A stretch of 64,000 nt of DNA from Paracoccaceae bacterium (GTDB taxonomy: Bacteria > Pseudomonadota > Alphaproteobacteria > Rhodobacterales > Rhodobacteraceae): assembly GCA_024742405.1 (NCBI GenBank), contig JANSYP010000006.1:186001-250000 (forward strand), in the 5' to 3' direction. The position numbers were made by a program, and so were the translations under genes. Below, piece after piece: positions 19,645 through 27,300 of this stretch (positions are counted from its first letter, which is position 1; every line of letters begins with the position of its first letter). The notes beneath the pieces were generated by a model. It did no database searches. It was not told the DNA's origin and saw only the letters and a program-made list of their open reading frames with translations.

Positions 19645-21510
19645 ATGCCGCGCGGCGACGCAGGGCCGACCGGTCCTATGCTGCGCATTCTTGCGACAAG
19701 CGACCTGCACATGCATCTTCTGGGATGGGATTACCCCGCCGACCGGAACGCCGAAGGCGTCGGGCTCTTCGGTCTGGCCGATCAGATCGAGGCTCTCAGA
19801 TCGGATGCGACAGCCACGATTTTGGTCGACAATGGAGACTTCCTGCAAGGGACGCTTCTGGGCGACTGGCACGTGACCGAATGGCGACGCGGGATCGCCC
19901 GGGCCCATCCGATGATCACCGCCATGGACGCTCTCGGCTATGACGCGATCACCCTCGGCAACCACGAGTTCGACTACGGTCTCGACTATCTTGGAGCGGT
20001 TTGCGAAACGGCGGAGATCCCGATCGTCTCCGCAAACCTGCATGGGCCTAATGGCGTCGCGCCGCCACTGGCATCGGTGCGGCCGTGGATCGTGATCGAT
20101 CGTAGCATTGAGGATGAACAAGGCACGCCCATCCCGCTGCGGATCGGTGTGTTTGGAGTAATGCCGCCGCAGACCATGGATTGGAACCGTCGCACAATGC
20201 ATGGTCAGGCGGAGGTTTCCGGCATCGTCGAGACGGCGGCGAAAACCGTGACGGAGCTGCGCGATGCCGGCGCGGATCTGGTGATTGCGCTTTCGCATTC
20301 CGGGATTGCGGAGCCTAACGACCCGACCAGTGGCGAGAATGCGAGTCTTTGCCTTGCCGACGTTGCAGGCATCGATGCGATTGTCGCCGGGCACACGCAC
20401 AGGGTTTTTCCAGGGCCGGACCATCAGGGGGTCTCAGGTACAGACAGTCGCGCCGGACTGCTCGCAGGAACGCCTGCCGTGATGCCGGGGCGTTGGGGCT
20501 CCCACCTCGGACAGATTGATCTGGCGTTGCGCCATCGCGGGCCGGAGGGCTGGTCCGTGACCGGTCAGGACGTATGCGTGCACCAACCGCCAGCAACTGG
20601 CAGGGAGACGTCCGGGAATCGCGCCCTGCCCCAGGACGCGTTGACGGCCCACGAACACACCCGGGCCTGGGGCGCGCACCCCGTCGGACATAGTGAGGCG
20701 GCGCTTCACAGCTATTTCGCCCCGGTGCATAGCGGGGCAGCGTGCGATCTGATGGCTCAGGCGCAGCTTTGGGGGCTGATGCAACATGTCGATGACCCAG
20801 AGCTGCGCGCGCTGCCGGTTCTGTCTGCGGTGTCCCCCTTCCGTAGCGGCGGCCGGGCCGGGCCGAGCGGGTATGTCGATATCCCGGCTGGCCCGCTTTC
20901 CCGAGCCGCCGCGGCCATGCTCTTTCCCTTTCCCAACGAATTGCGCGGGATGGTGATCGACGGCGCGGGGCTGCGGGACTGGCTGGACCACGCCTCGACG
21001 CAGTTCACGCAGATCTCCTCCGGGGCTGGCGACCGTCCTTTGCTGACCAATGACTGGATGGCGCATAATTTCGACGTGGTGTTCGGCCTGAAGTACAGCA
21101 TCGACCTAACGGCGCCCCCGCGCCCCAATGCCGGGCAGGGCCGCTCTCGCATCACCGATATCCGCCACGGCAACCGCCCGGTGACGGACAATTGTCGGTT
21201 TCTGCTGGTCACGAACGAGTACCGCGCCAATGGCGGTGGCGGCTTTCCAGGCTGCACTCCGCAGGCCGTCGTCGCAGAACCCAAAATCACCGCGCAGGAG
21301 GCGCTCGAGGGTTTTTTGGCGGCCCGCGGTCCTTACCGGCCCAATGGATCGGGCTCCGTTTTCGACTTTGCGCCAGTGCACGACGCGAACGCCATTCTGG
21401 CGACCGGCCCCGGGGCGGCGCGCCATCTGGGCGCCCATGGCGCCCCGCATCTGGAGCCGTTGGGACACGGCGCGGATGGGTTCGATCGCTACCGCATGAG
21501 CCTGGCGTAG
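19645..21510 (+). CDS. cpdB: 2',3'-cyclic-nucleotide 2'-phosphodiesterase / 3'-nucleotidase family protein
   Basis: Calcineurin-like metallophosphoesterase plus 5'-nucleotidase C-terminal domain, about 621 residues. Metal-ligand motifs are all visible: DLHMHLLGWDY, DNGDFLQGT, GNHEFDYG, SHSG and GHTHRVFPG. The C-terminal substrate domain (about 330-600) includes NEYRANGGGGFPG. No signal peptide or lipobox is seen, unlike the periplasmic E. coli enzyme, so location is uncertain. The start is also uncertain: ATG at 19645 or 19678, both without a strong ribosome binding site. The family hydrolyses nucleoside 2',3'-cyclic phosphates and 3'-nucleotides. It diverges from nudC. Confidence 0.85.
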   Translation: MPRGDAGPTGPMLRILATSDLHMHLLGWDYPADRNAEGVGLFGLADQIEALRSDATATILVDNGDFLQGTLLGDWHVTEWRRGIARAHPMITAMDALGYDAITLGNHEFDYGLDYLGAVCETAEIPIVSANLHGPNGVAPPLASVRPWIVIDRSIEDEQGTPIPLRIGVFGVMPPQTMDWNRRTMHGQAEVSGIVETAAKTVTELRDAGADLVIALSHSGIAEPNDPTSGENASLCLADVAGIDAIVAGHTHRVFPGPDHQGVSGTDSRAGLLAGTPAVMPGRWGSHLGQIDLALRHRGPEGWSVTGQDVCVHQPPATGRETSGNRALPQDALTAHEHTRAWGAHPVGHSEAALHSYFAPVHSGAACDLMAQAQLWGLMQHVDDPELRALPVLSAVSPFRSGGRAGPSGYVDIPAGPLSRAAAAMLFPFPNELRGMVIDGAGLRDWLDHASTQFTQISSGAGDRPLLTNDWMAHNFDVVFGLKYSIDLTAPPRPNAGQGRSRITDIRHGNRPVTDNCRFLLVTNEYRANGGGGFPGCTPQAVVAEPKITAQEALEGFLAARGPYRPNGSGSVFDFAPVHDANAILATGPGAARHLGAHGAPHLEPLGHGADGFDRYRMSLA

Positions 21511-21657
21511 GAACGGCGGCAGTCCGAGTTCCGCACATACATCGGGCAGGTCGCCCGAAAATGCAGCGATACGCAATTGACTCGCGAAGACCGACCTGCC
21601 CAACTTCTCCGCGCATCTGCCACTTCCCGTAGCAACCGGCCATCGTTGCGCCGTTCC
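21510..21657 (+). promoter_or_regulatory. Candidate structured leader (nested inverted repeats) of the downstream ABC importer
   Basis: An outer 9-base pair of arms, GGAACGGCG (21510-21518) with CGCCGTTCC (21649-21657), encloses an inner perfect 10-base pair, GGGCAGGTCG (21544-21553) with CGACCTGCCC (21592-21601). The nested arrangement resembles a closed multi-stem RNA ending 28 bases before the importer start. It matches no riboswitch consensus I can recall. GC-richness raises the chance of coincidence. Confidence 0.35.
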
Positions 21658-21685
21658 GTGAGACCCAAAAGGGAGACCCCACCCC

Positions 21686-22699
21686 GTGTTCATGCGCGCT
21701 GTCACTGCTGCCGCCTCCGCGGCATTCTTCGCGACTGCCCCGTTTTCAGCTCTGGCCGAGACCGACATCGACTTTGCGCTCGACTGGAAGTTCGAAGGCC
21801 CCGCCGCTCCCTATTTTCTGGCCATCGACAACGGTCATTTCGCCGATGCCGGCTTGGCGGTGGAAGTGACCGCCGGCCAGGGGTCGCTCGACGCGATTCC
21901 CAAGGTTGCAACGGGGGCCTTTCCGCTGGGCTTCGCCGACATCAACAGCCTGGTGAAGTTCCTCGACCAGAACCCCGGTGCGCCGGTCATCGCGGTGATG
22001 ATGACCTATGACAAGCCGCCCTTCGCTGTCGTCGGACGCAAGTCGCTCGGGATCGAGACGCCCAAGGATCTCGAAGGCAAGATCCTCGGCGCGCCGCCGC
22101 CCGACGGTGCCTGGGCCCAGTTTCCGCCCTTTGCCGCGGCCAACGATCTCGACATGGCGGCGATCACAGTGGAACCGGTGGGCTTTCCGACGCGCGAGCC
22201 GATGCTGGCCGAGGGCAAGGTCGATGCTGTGACCGGCTTCAACTTTTCGTCCTATCTCAACCTTGCCCGCCTCGGCGTGCCGGAGGAGGACATCACAACG
22301 CTCCTGATGGCCGATCACGGGCTGGAACTTTACGGCAACGCGTTGATCGTCAACACGGTTTTCGCCGAGGAAAACCCCGATCTGGTCGCGGGCTTTGTCG
22401 CGGCCGTGGCCAAGGGCTGGGCCGATGCCATCGCAGACCCGGCGGCCGGAGCCGCAGCCGTGATTGCACGCAATCCCGCAGGCGATGCGGAGCTGGAGGC
22501 CCGGCGGCTGCAGCTGGCGATCGATGCCAATGTCGTCACCGACTACACCCGCGCAAACGGGATGGGAAACATCGATGCAGATCGATTTGCCCGGTCGCTC
22601 GACCAGATTGCAGAGACGTATGAGTTTCAGAACGCTCCTGACGCGGCGCTCTACTTCACCGATGCTTACCTGCCCGAGGGCGGGTTTGCCGTTCAATAA
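21686..22699 (+). CDS. ABC transporter substrate-binding protein (NMT1/THI5, SsuA-like)
   Basis: Periplasmic binding protein of 337 residues in the NMT1/THI5-SsuA superfamily, which captures thiamine pyrimidine precursors, sulfonates, nitrate or similar small molecules. A signal peptide ends near residue 24 (FSALAET). The mature start DIDFALDWKFEGPAAPYFLA is typical, and the type-2 periplasmic fold continues through GFADINSLVKFL. The initiator is probably GTG at 21686 with GGGAG about 11 bases upstream; ATG at 21692 is an alternative. It heads an operon with an ATPase and a permease. The substrate cannot be assigned from the sequence, and neighbouring genes give no pathway clue. Confidence 0.88.
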   Translation: MFMRAVTAAASAAFFATAPFSALAETDIDFALDWKFEGPAAPYFLAIDNGHFADAGLAVEVTAGQGSLDAIPKVATGAFPLGFADINSLVKFLDQNPGAPVIAVMMTYDKPPFAVVGRKSLGIETPKDLEGKILGAPPPDGAWAQFPPFAAANDLDMAAITVEPVGFPTREPMLAEGKVDAVTGFNFSSYLNLARLGVPEEDITTLLMADHGLELYGNALIVNTVFAEENPDLVAGFVAAVAKGWADAIADPAAGAAAVIARNPAGDAELEARRLQLAIDANVVTDYTRANGMGNIDADRFARSLDQIAETYEFQNAPDAALYFTDAYLPEGGFAVQ

Positions 22700-22706
22700 G
22701 GGACAC

Positions 22707-22731
22707 GGGCCGGGCGCTCGCCGTCCGGCCC
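22707..22731 (+). other. Intercistronic hairpin between binding protein and ATPase genes
   Basis: GGGCCGG (22707-22713) pairs with CCGGCCC (22725-22731). The hairpin lies in the 41-base gap and ends 9 bases before the ATPase ATG. There is no T-run, so it more likely stabilises the upstream mRNA or lowers ATPase translation than terminates. Such hairpins commonly raise binding-protein levels over the other subunits. Confidence 0.5.
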
Positions 22732-22740
22732 CACCCGTTC

Positions 22741-23550
22741 ATGTCTGACTTCCCCCCCGCCCATATCGAACTGCGCGAGATCACACACGCCTACCGCACG
22801 GCGGCGGGTCCGTTGCCCGTGCTCGACAACCTCAGCATCCGCATGACCAAGGGCAGCTTCACGGCCGTCGTCGGCCCGTCAGGGTGCGGAAAATCGACCC
22901 TGACCCGGTTGATCGCGGGACTGATGTTGCCCGACGAAGGTCAGGTCTGGCTTGGCGGCGAGCTTGTGCGCGGCCCACGATCGACCGTGGGGATGGCATT
23001 TCAGAACCCTGTGCTGCTGGAATGGCGCACGATCCTCAAGAACGTCATGCTGCCTTTGGAAATCGTGCCCAACACCCTCAGTACGCGAGCGCGCGAAGAC
23101 CGGGCCGGTGAGCTTCTTGCGTTGGTCGGACTGGAAGGTTTCGAGGACAAGAAACCCTCGGAGCTTTCGGGCGGTATGCGTCAGCGCGCCTCGCTCTGCC
23201 GGGCGCTGGTGCATCGGCCCGAAGTTCTTGTGCTTGATGAGCCTTTCGGGGCACTCGACGCCTTCACCCGCGAGGATCTATGGCAAACGATGCACCGGCT
23301 GCGGGGCGAGGAGGAGTTCACGGCCGTCCTGATCACCCACGATCTGCGCGAAAGCGTCTTTCTGGCGGACGAGATCGTGGTGCTGTCGGGCCGGCCGGCG
23401 ACGACGCAGTACGTGCTGAAAAACACCCTGCCGACCGACCGCACGCTCGAGCATCTCTATACGCCGCAGGCGGCGGAGATGCTGGCGGACTTGCGCCACC
23501 AGATCCAGATCGCGCAAGGCCGGGTCCCGACGACCGAGGCAGCACAATGA
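22741..23550 (+). CDS. ABC transporter ATP-binding protein (SsuB/TauB-like)
   Basis: Cytoplasmic ATPase of 269 residues driving import by the neighbouring permease. Walker A GPSGCGKST lies near residues 42-50, the Q-loop in MAFQNPVLLEW, the signature LSGGMRQR near 142-149, Walker B VLDEPFGALD near 162-171 and the switch His in ITHDLRES. This pattern is that of the nitrate/sulfonate/taurine ATPases. The ATG at 22741 follows the intercistronic hairpin. Its TGA overlaps the ATG of a possible 34-codon frame that leads to the permease. Confidence 0.93.
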   Translation: MSDFPPAHIELREITHAYRTAAGPLPVLDNLSIRMTKGSFTAVVGPSGCGKSTLTRLIAGLMLPDEGQVWLGGELVRGPRSTVGMAFQNPVLLEWRTILKNVMLPLEIVPNTLSTRAREDRAGELLALVGLEGFEDKKPSELSGGMRQRASLCRALVHRPEVLVLDEPFGALDAFTREDLWQTMHRLRGEEEFTAVLITHDLRESVFLADEIVVLSGRPATTQYVLKNTLPTDRTLEHLYTPQAAEMLADLRHQIQIAQGRVPTTEAAQ

Positions 23551-23651
23551 ACAAAACCGGACTCGGCAGCCCGCACACCCCGAGACACGTCCGCAGCGCG
23601 ATCCGGCCCGCGCACTCTGGATGCGGGCGAGTTCAGGAGAATAGCGGATGA
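23547..23651 (+). CDS. Possible 34-residue translationally coupled small protein
   Basis: Starts at an ATGA overlap with the ATPase stop and ends in a TGA inside the permease start (ATGAGC), filling the 97-base gap exactly. The product starts MNKTGLGSPHTPRHVRSAI and is basic, without a membrane segment or known motif. It may be a real coupling peptide or a chance frame. The permease has its own AGGAGA ribosome binding site. Confidence 0.2.
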   Translation: MNKTGLGSPHTPRHVRSAIRPAHSGCGRVQENSG

Positions 23652-24412
23652 GCCTGATGCGAAAAATCGCTGTTCCAGTGCTCTTCATGGTGGGGTTTCT
23701 GGCGCTGTGGGAGTGGCTAGTCTGGGTCAATGACATGCCGAACTACAAGATGGCCTCACCCAGCGATCTGTGGCCCGCATTTTGGAAATTCCGCTGGCTG
23801 TTTCTGGAGTATGGCTGGCAGACACTCTGGCGGACCGTTGCCGGGCTCGGGCTGGCGATCATCGTCGGGGTCGCGCTTGGCATGGTGATGGGGTTTTCGC
23901 GGACGGTGCGCGACGGGCTCTATCCCCTTCTCGTTGGCTTCAACGCGGTACCAAAGGCCACCGTGGTCCCGATCCTCGCCCTGATTCTCGTGGGTCAGCA
24001 CGATCTGAACACCGTGCTGATCGCGTTCATGATCTCGTTTTTTCCCATCGCGGTATCGGTCTCGATCGGCCTGTCGACCCTGGAGCCGGAATATCGCGAC
24101 ATCCTGCGCTCGCTGGGTGCAAACCAGATGACGGTGTTCTGGAAAATCGCCCTGCCCAAGACTCTGCCGGAGTTCTTTGGCGCGCTGAAGGTGTCGGTCA
24201 CGCTCGCCTTCATCGGCACCAATCTGATGGAGATCGTGTCGCCGCACGGAAAAGGCCTTGGCGCGCTGTTCGACAGTGGCAAGATCAGTGCGGATTACCC
24301 GTTGATGTTCGCCGTCCTTATCGCGCTCGCTGTGCTGGGGATCGCACTTTACTACGTTGTGGTCGCGCTGGAGAAGACCTTTGCTGGCTGGGCGGAGCGC
24401 GCTCCGAACTGA
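23648..24412 (+). CDS. ABC transporter permease (SsuC/TauC-like)
   Basis: Inner-membrane permease of 254 residues with about six transmembrane helices, in the binding-protein-dependent transport family. The EAA loop reads EYRDILRSLGANQMTVFWKIALPKTLPEFF, close to SsuC/TauC and ThiX-type permeases. The ATG at 23648 is preceded by AGGAGA. It is the last gene of the importer; no terminator is evident in the following 120 bases. It probably acts as a homodimer with the upstream ATPase. Confidence 0.9.
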   Translation: MSLMRKIAVPVLFMVGFLALWEWLVWVNDMPNYKMASPSDLWPAFWKFRWLFLEYGWQTLWRTVAGLGLAIIVGVALGMVMGFSRTVRDGLYPLLVGFNAVPKATVVPILALILVGQHDLNTVLIAFMISFFPIAVSVSIGLSTLEPEYRDILRSLGANQMTVFWKIALPKTLPEFFGALKVSVTLAFIGTNLMEIVSPHGKGLGALFDSGKISADYPLMFAVLIALAVLGIALYYVVVALEKTFAGWAERAPN

Positions 24413-24532
24413 ACGTGCTCTGGTGGGCATGTAATTCAACCGAGGCGCCTTAAGTTTCCTGGCGTGGACAGTCGCCAAAGCCCGCGCGATATGCGATGGG
24501 CAGGCCCATCCAAACTCCATGGCAGGATCCCA

Positions 24533-25387
24533 ATGTCACAGCTGACCGAGAACGGGCGCCGCGCCCTGACCGACATGTCCCAGAGATATGGGCTTTCCCT
24601 CGACGCAGTTGAGGCCATGGCCCATGCGGTCGCGCGCGGCGGCGGCACGATGGCACAGTTCAACATCCCCGAGCTTGGCGGGTCGGGCCAGTGGATGGCT
24701 GGCGGCATGACCATGGTTGGCGACATGTTCGACCACTCGCTCAAGGCACGTGTCGACACGCTTTGCGGCGAGTTGGCGGGCGAATTGGCCCAAAACGCAC
24801 TGTTCACGAAGCCCCAAACACTGGCCGGTGCGGCCTGGTGGCCAGAAGAACTGGGCGAGCCGGCGTCGGTCGGTGGACAGAACACAACCCGCTATGCCTA
24901 TTTCCCCGAAGCGGCACGGGTCGTTTTCGATCCCGGCAATGGCCTACCTCTCGTCCTGCTTGATACGGGCGATCACCGCATCGGCGGCTGGAGCCAGCAG
25001 CAAGCCGGCGGCGGCGATCGGTTCATGGGAGTCAGCTTTTCCAGTCAGCACGGGCAGTTCCTGCTGTCGTCGCTGCCGCGGGTCGGGGCCCCCATCGACG
25101 CGCCCGAACCGCACGCCACCACTGCGCCACCGTCGGACGCGACGCCGACGACGCAGCCAGAGGCGCCCATGGCGCCCCCGCCACAGCCCGCGTTCGAGCC
25201 GGCGCCGCAGGCTGCCCCTCCGGAGGCACCCGCCGCTTCGTCCGCGCCAACCGCAGCCCCTGCTGTCCAAAGTTCGGCCGACGAGATTCTCAGGACCATC
25301 GAACGGCTCGCCGCCTTGCGCGACGCCGGGGCCCTGACCGAAGAAGAGTTCTCAGCCAAGAAGGGGGAGCTGCTTCAGCGGCTCTGA
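24533..25387 (+). CDS. SHOCT domain-containing protein
   Basis: A 284-residue protein of unknown function. The N-terminal 170 residues contain a putative globular domain (start MSQLTENGRRALTDMSQRYG, with repeated short MxxG patterns). A Pro/Ala-rich linker spans about 180-245 and is low complexity. The C-terminal 35 residues form a SHOCT motif (EILRTIERLAALRDAGALTEEEF then AKKGELL), a short helical module often found at the ends of oligomeric or membrane-associated proteins. No signal peptide. I chose the ATG at 24533 with AGGA upstream; an earlier frame start at 24464 lacks support. Confidence 0.75.
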   Translation: MSQLTENGRRALTDMSQRYGLSLDAVEAMAHAVARGGGTMAQFNIPELGGSGQWMAGGMTMVGDMFDHSLKARVDTLCGELAGELAQNALFTKPQTLAGAAWWPEELGEPASVGGQNTTRYAYFPEAARVVFDPGNGLPLVLLDTGDHRIGGWSQQQAGGGDRFMGVSFSSQHGQFLLSSLPRVGAPIDAPEPHATTAPPSDATPTTQPEAPMAPPPQPAFEPAPQAAPPEAPAASSAPTAAPAVQSSADEILRTIERLAALRDAGALTEEEFSAKKGELLQRL

Positions 25388-25413
25388 TACCACGCAGGCC
25401 TTTCAGCCACTGC

Positions 25414-25442
25414 TTGCATCCCACCCCCCGGCTTCGTATCTA
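25414..25442 (+). promoter_or_regulatory. Candidate promoter of the SRP RNA gene
   Basis: CTTGCAT contains a -35 candidate (TTGCAT, 25414-25419). A 17-base spacer leads to TATCTA (25437-25442) as -10. Transcription would begin six to seven bases later, where the RNA terminal stem starts. Each hexamer matches the consensus only moderately, but the spacing and position are right. Confidence 0.5.
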
Positions 25443-25448
25443 GGACAT

Positions 25449-25542
25449 GAGAGGTTGGCGCGGGCAGGCGCCTCGCCAACCCGGTCAGATCCGGAAGGAA
25501 GCAGCCGTAACGAGCCCCGCTTGGGTCGTTGTCCAGCCTCTC
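25449..25542 (+). ncRNA. ffs: 4.5S RNA (bacterial small signal recognition particle RNA)
   Basis: The SRP RNA binds Ffh and directs ribosomes to the inner membrane. The invariant apical core GGTCAGATCCGGAAGGAAGC (25483-25502) continues into AGCCGTAACGAG. The ends pair: GAGAGGTTGG (25449-25458) with CCAGCCTCTC (25533-25542), one G-T pair. The roughly 94-base length fits the short bacterial form lacking the Alu domain. It lies between the SHOCT gene and the convergent ankyrin gene. A short pyrimidine run follows at 25543-25550. Confidence 0.95.
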
Positions 25543-25551
25543 ACCTTTCCT

Positions 25552-27090
25552 TCAATAGACACCCTCGGCCACCACCTGCCCGGGCCGGGCTTCGGCCCAG
25601 TCTGCGAGGAACGCGATCATGTCCTCTTCGCCTACGGCGCTTAACGCCCGGCGTGGGAGCGCCACGCCATGTTCGAGCGCCAGACGCATGCAAGCGATAT
25701 GGTCCCGCCCGGCCCTCTGGGGGCAGTTTTCCGATCCGTGCAGGATCGTCGAAAACAGCGTGCCGCCATAGCCGTTCACGTGGGACAGATCCGGACTGAG
25801 CGACAGGAAGTAGGCCATCTTCTCCGGCAGACCCTCCCATCCGGCGAGGTGCAGCGGCGGCGCCCCCATCTCGTCCGGGACATTGGGATCAAAGCCCAGC
25901 GCAACCAGCCGCTTGATATGTGGCAGGCTTCCCGGCCGCCAGACGAGCCGCGTGAGCAACCGCTGTAGCTCTGGCGAGAGGCGGGACATGTCGATCCAGT
26001 CGGCCTCGGGCGACGTGCCGTCGGCAGCACGTGCGAGTTGCGCTTCCACCGGGTCGAGCGTGGTCTCGCCACCCGCCTGCTCCATCGCCCTTGCCATGGC
26101 ATCATTTCCGCAGATCCGCGCCATCGCATAGGCGGAATGCCCGTCGAACCGAACCATCGGATCGGCACCATGAGCGAGCAGCAGTACGACGGTCTCGACC
26201 GAACACAGTCGGCGCGCCGCCTGGTGCAGGGCCGGGATGGACTGGGGGGTCTCGCCGGACGGATGGGGTGCGACGCCCTCATTTGGGTCTGCGCCGGCCT
26301 CAAGCAACAATCTCACCATTTCGGGGTTGTCGAAATCGAGGGCGCGCAAGAGCGCATTGGTCCCCGCGGGACGCGCCCCGTTGCTCAGCAGCAGCCGCAA
26401 AGCGTCCAGATGACCCAGTTCCGTTGCGTGATAGAGCGATTCATTGTCGTTGGGATCGGCTCCGTGCGCCAAGAGCCACTCCCCAAGTCGCAAGTTGCGC
26501 GCATGACATAGAGCGCCGTAGAGCGCCGAGAGCCGGTGATCAGATCCGGGTTCATGCGGATATCCATCGTTCACATCGGCTCCGGCAGCAAGAAGCGCTT
26601 TGGCCACCGCCATCATCGCATCGGGATCGCCGCCCCCATGGAGATGCTGGGAAAACGCCAGGTGCAAAATGGGAGAGCGCACGCCGACGACGCGCGACGC
26701 AGCCGCCGGATCCCGCGCCAGCCGCGCGGTCACGCCGGGCAGGTCATAAAGCGCGCACTGGAGGCCGAAATCCGCCTCCCCGAGGTCTGGGTCGTCCCGC
26801 AGCAGGGCAGACACGATCCAGGGCTGGCCGAGATAGAGCGCATGCTTCAGCCTGTCGGCCTTGGCACTCCGGTCCAGGGTGGCAGCCTCAGTGGCAAATT
26901 TCAGTTTCGGCCAGCTGTCATACCCCTGCTCACGCGCGAGCACATGCAGCGCATCGGCATGTTTGAGCGTTTGCGCCGCGGGCAGCACCGCCGTAACGCG
27001 AGCCCGCGCGATGTTATCGCCAGCGTCCCATCCGCGCCGCAGCACACGCGCCTGACGGCGCAGTTTGTCCAGTGAAGTCATATCGGTCAT
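25552..27090 (-). CDS. Ankyrin repeat protein
   Basis: Around 510 residues with about six to eight degenerate ankyrin repeats, recognisable from GADPN/GADVN beta-turns and xTALH-like helices (LLAAGADVNDGYPHEPGSDHR, LLLEAGADPNEGVAPHPSG, LLLAHGADPMVRFDGHSA, LVALGFDPNVPDEMGAPPLHLAGWEG, each within the family pattern). The N-terminus (LDKLRRQARVLRRGWDAGD, then HVLAREQGYDSWPKLK) is a helical module found before ankyrin arrays in this group. No signal peptide is present, so it is probably cytoplasmic and protein-binding. The start was placed at the ATG 27088-27090; 27117 and 27081 are alternatives. Its 3' end lies 9 bases from ffs, convergent. Confidence 0.8.
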   Translation of the reverse strand: MTDMTSLDKLRRQARVLRRGWDAGDNIARARVTAVLPAAQTLKHADALHVLAREQGYDSWPKLKFATEAATLDRSAKADRLKHALYLGQPWIVSALLRDDPDLGEADFGLQCALYDLPGVTARLARDPAAASRVVGVRSPILHLAFSQHLHGGGDPDAMMAVAKALLAAGADVNDGYPHEPGSDHRLSALYGALCHARNLRLGEWLLAHGADPNDNESLYHATELGHLDALRLLLSNGARPAGTNALLRALDFDNPEMVRLLLEAGADPNEGVAPHPSGETPQSIPALHQAARRLCSVETVVLLLAHGADPMVRFDGHSAYAMARICGNDAMARAMEQAGGETTLDPVEAQLARAADGTSPEADWIDMSRLSPELQRLLTRLVWRPGSLPHIKRLVALGFDPNVPDEMGAPPLHLAGWEGLPEKMAYFLSLSPDLSHVNGYGGTLFSTILHGSENCPQRAGRDHIACMRLALEHGVALPRRALSAVGEEDMIAFLADWAEARPGQVVAEGVY

Positions 27091-27300
27091 CCCCGTCACT
27101 GCCCGCCCATCCGCCATTCGGGCCAGAGATCAACCGAAGGTTTTCGATGTCTCGAAACACTGCGCGAGGCGCTTTCCGCGGAGGAGGCGGCCGGTGTTGA
27201 ACGGCACATGGCAAGACTAGCCGCTCGCTGGACGCCGGACAAGCCGAAGCCTAGGGTCGAGCCGAGATTCGATGGCAGGCGCAGGCCACCCGGAGGCGAC

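Noticed and set aside
21511-21685. Known riboswitch (TPP, guanidine) upstream of the NMT1-type importer
   Set aside because: No CTGAGA core or other family consensus is present; only the nested inverted repeats remain, reported as a candidate.
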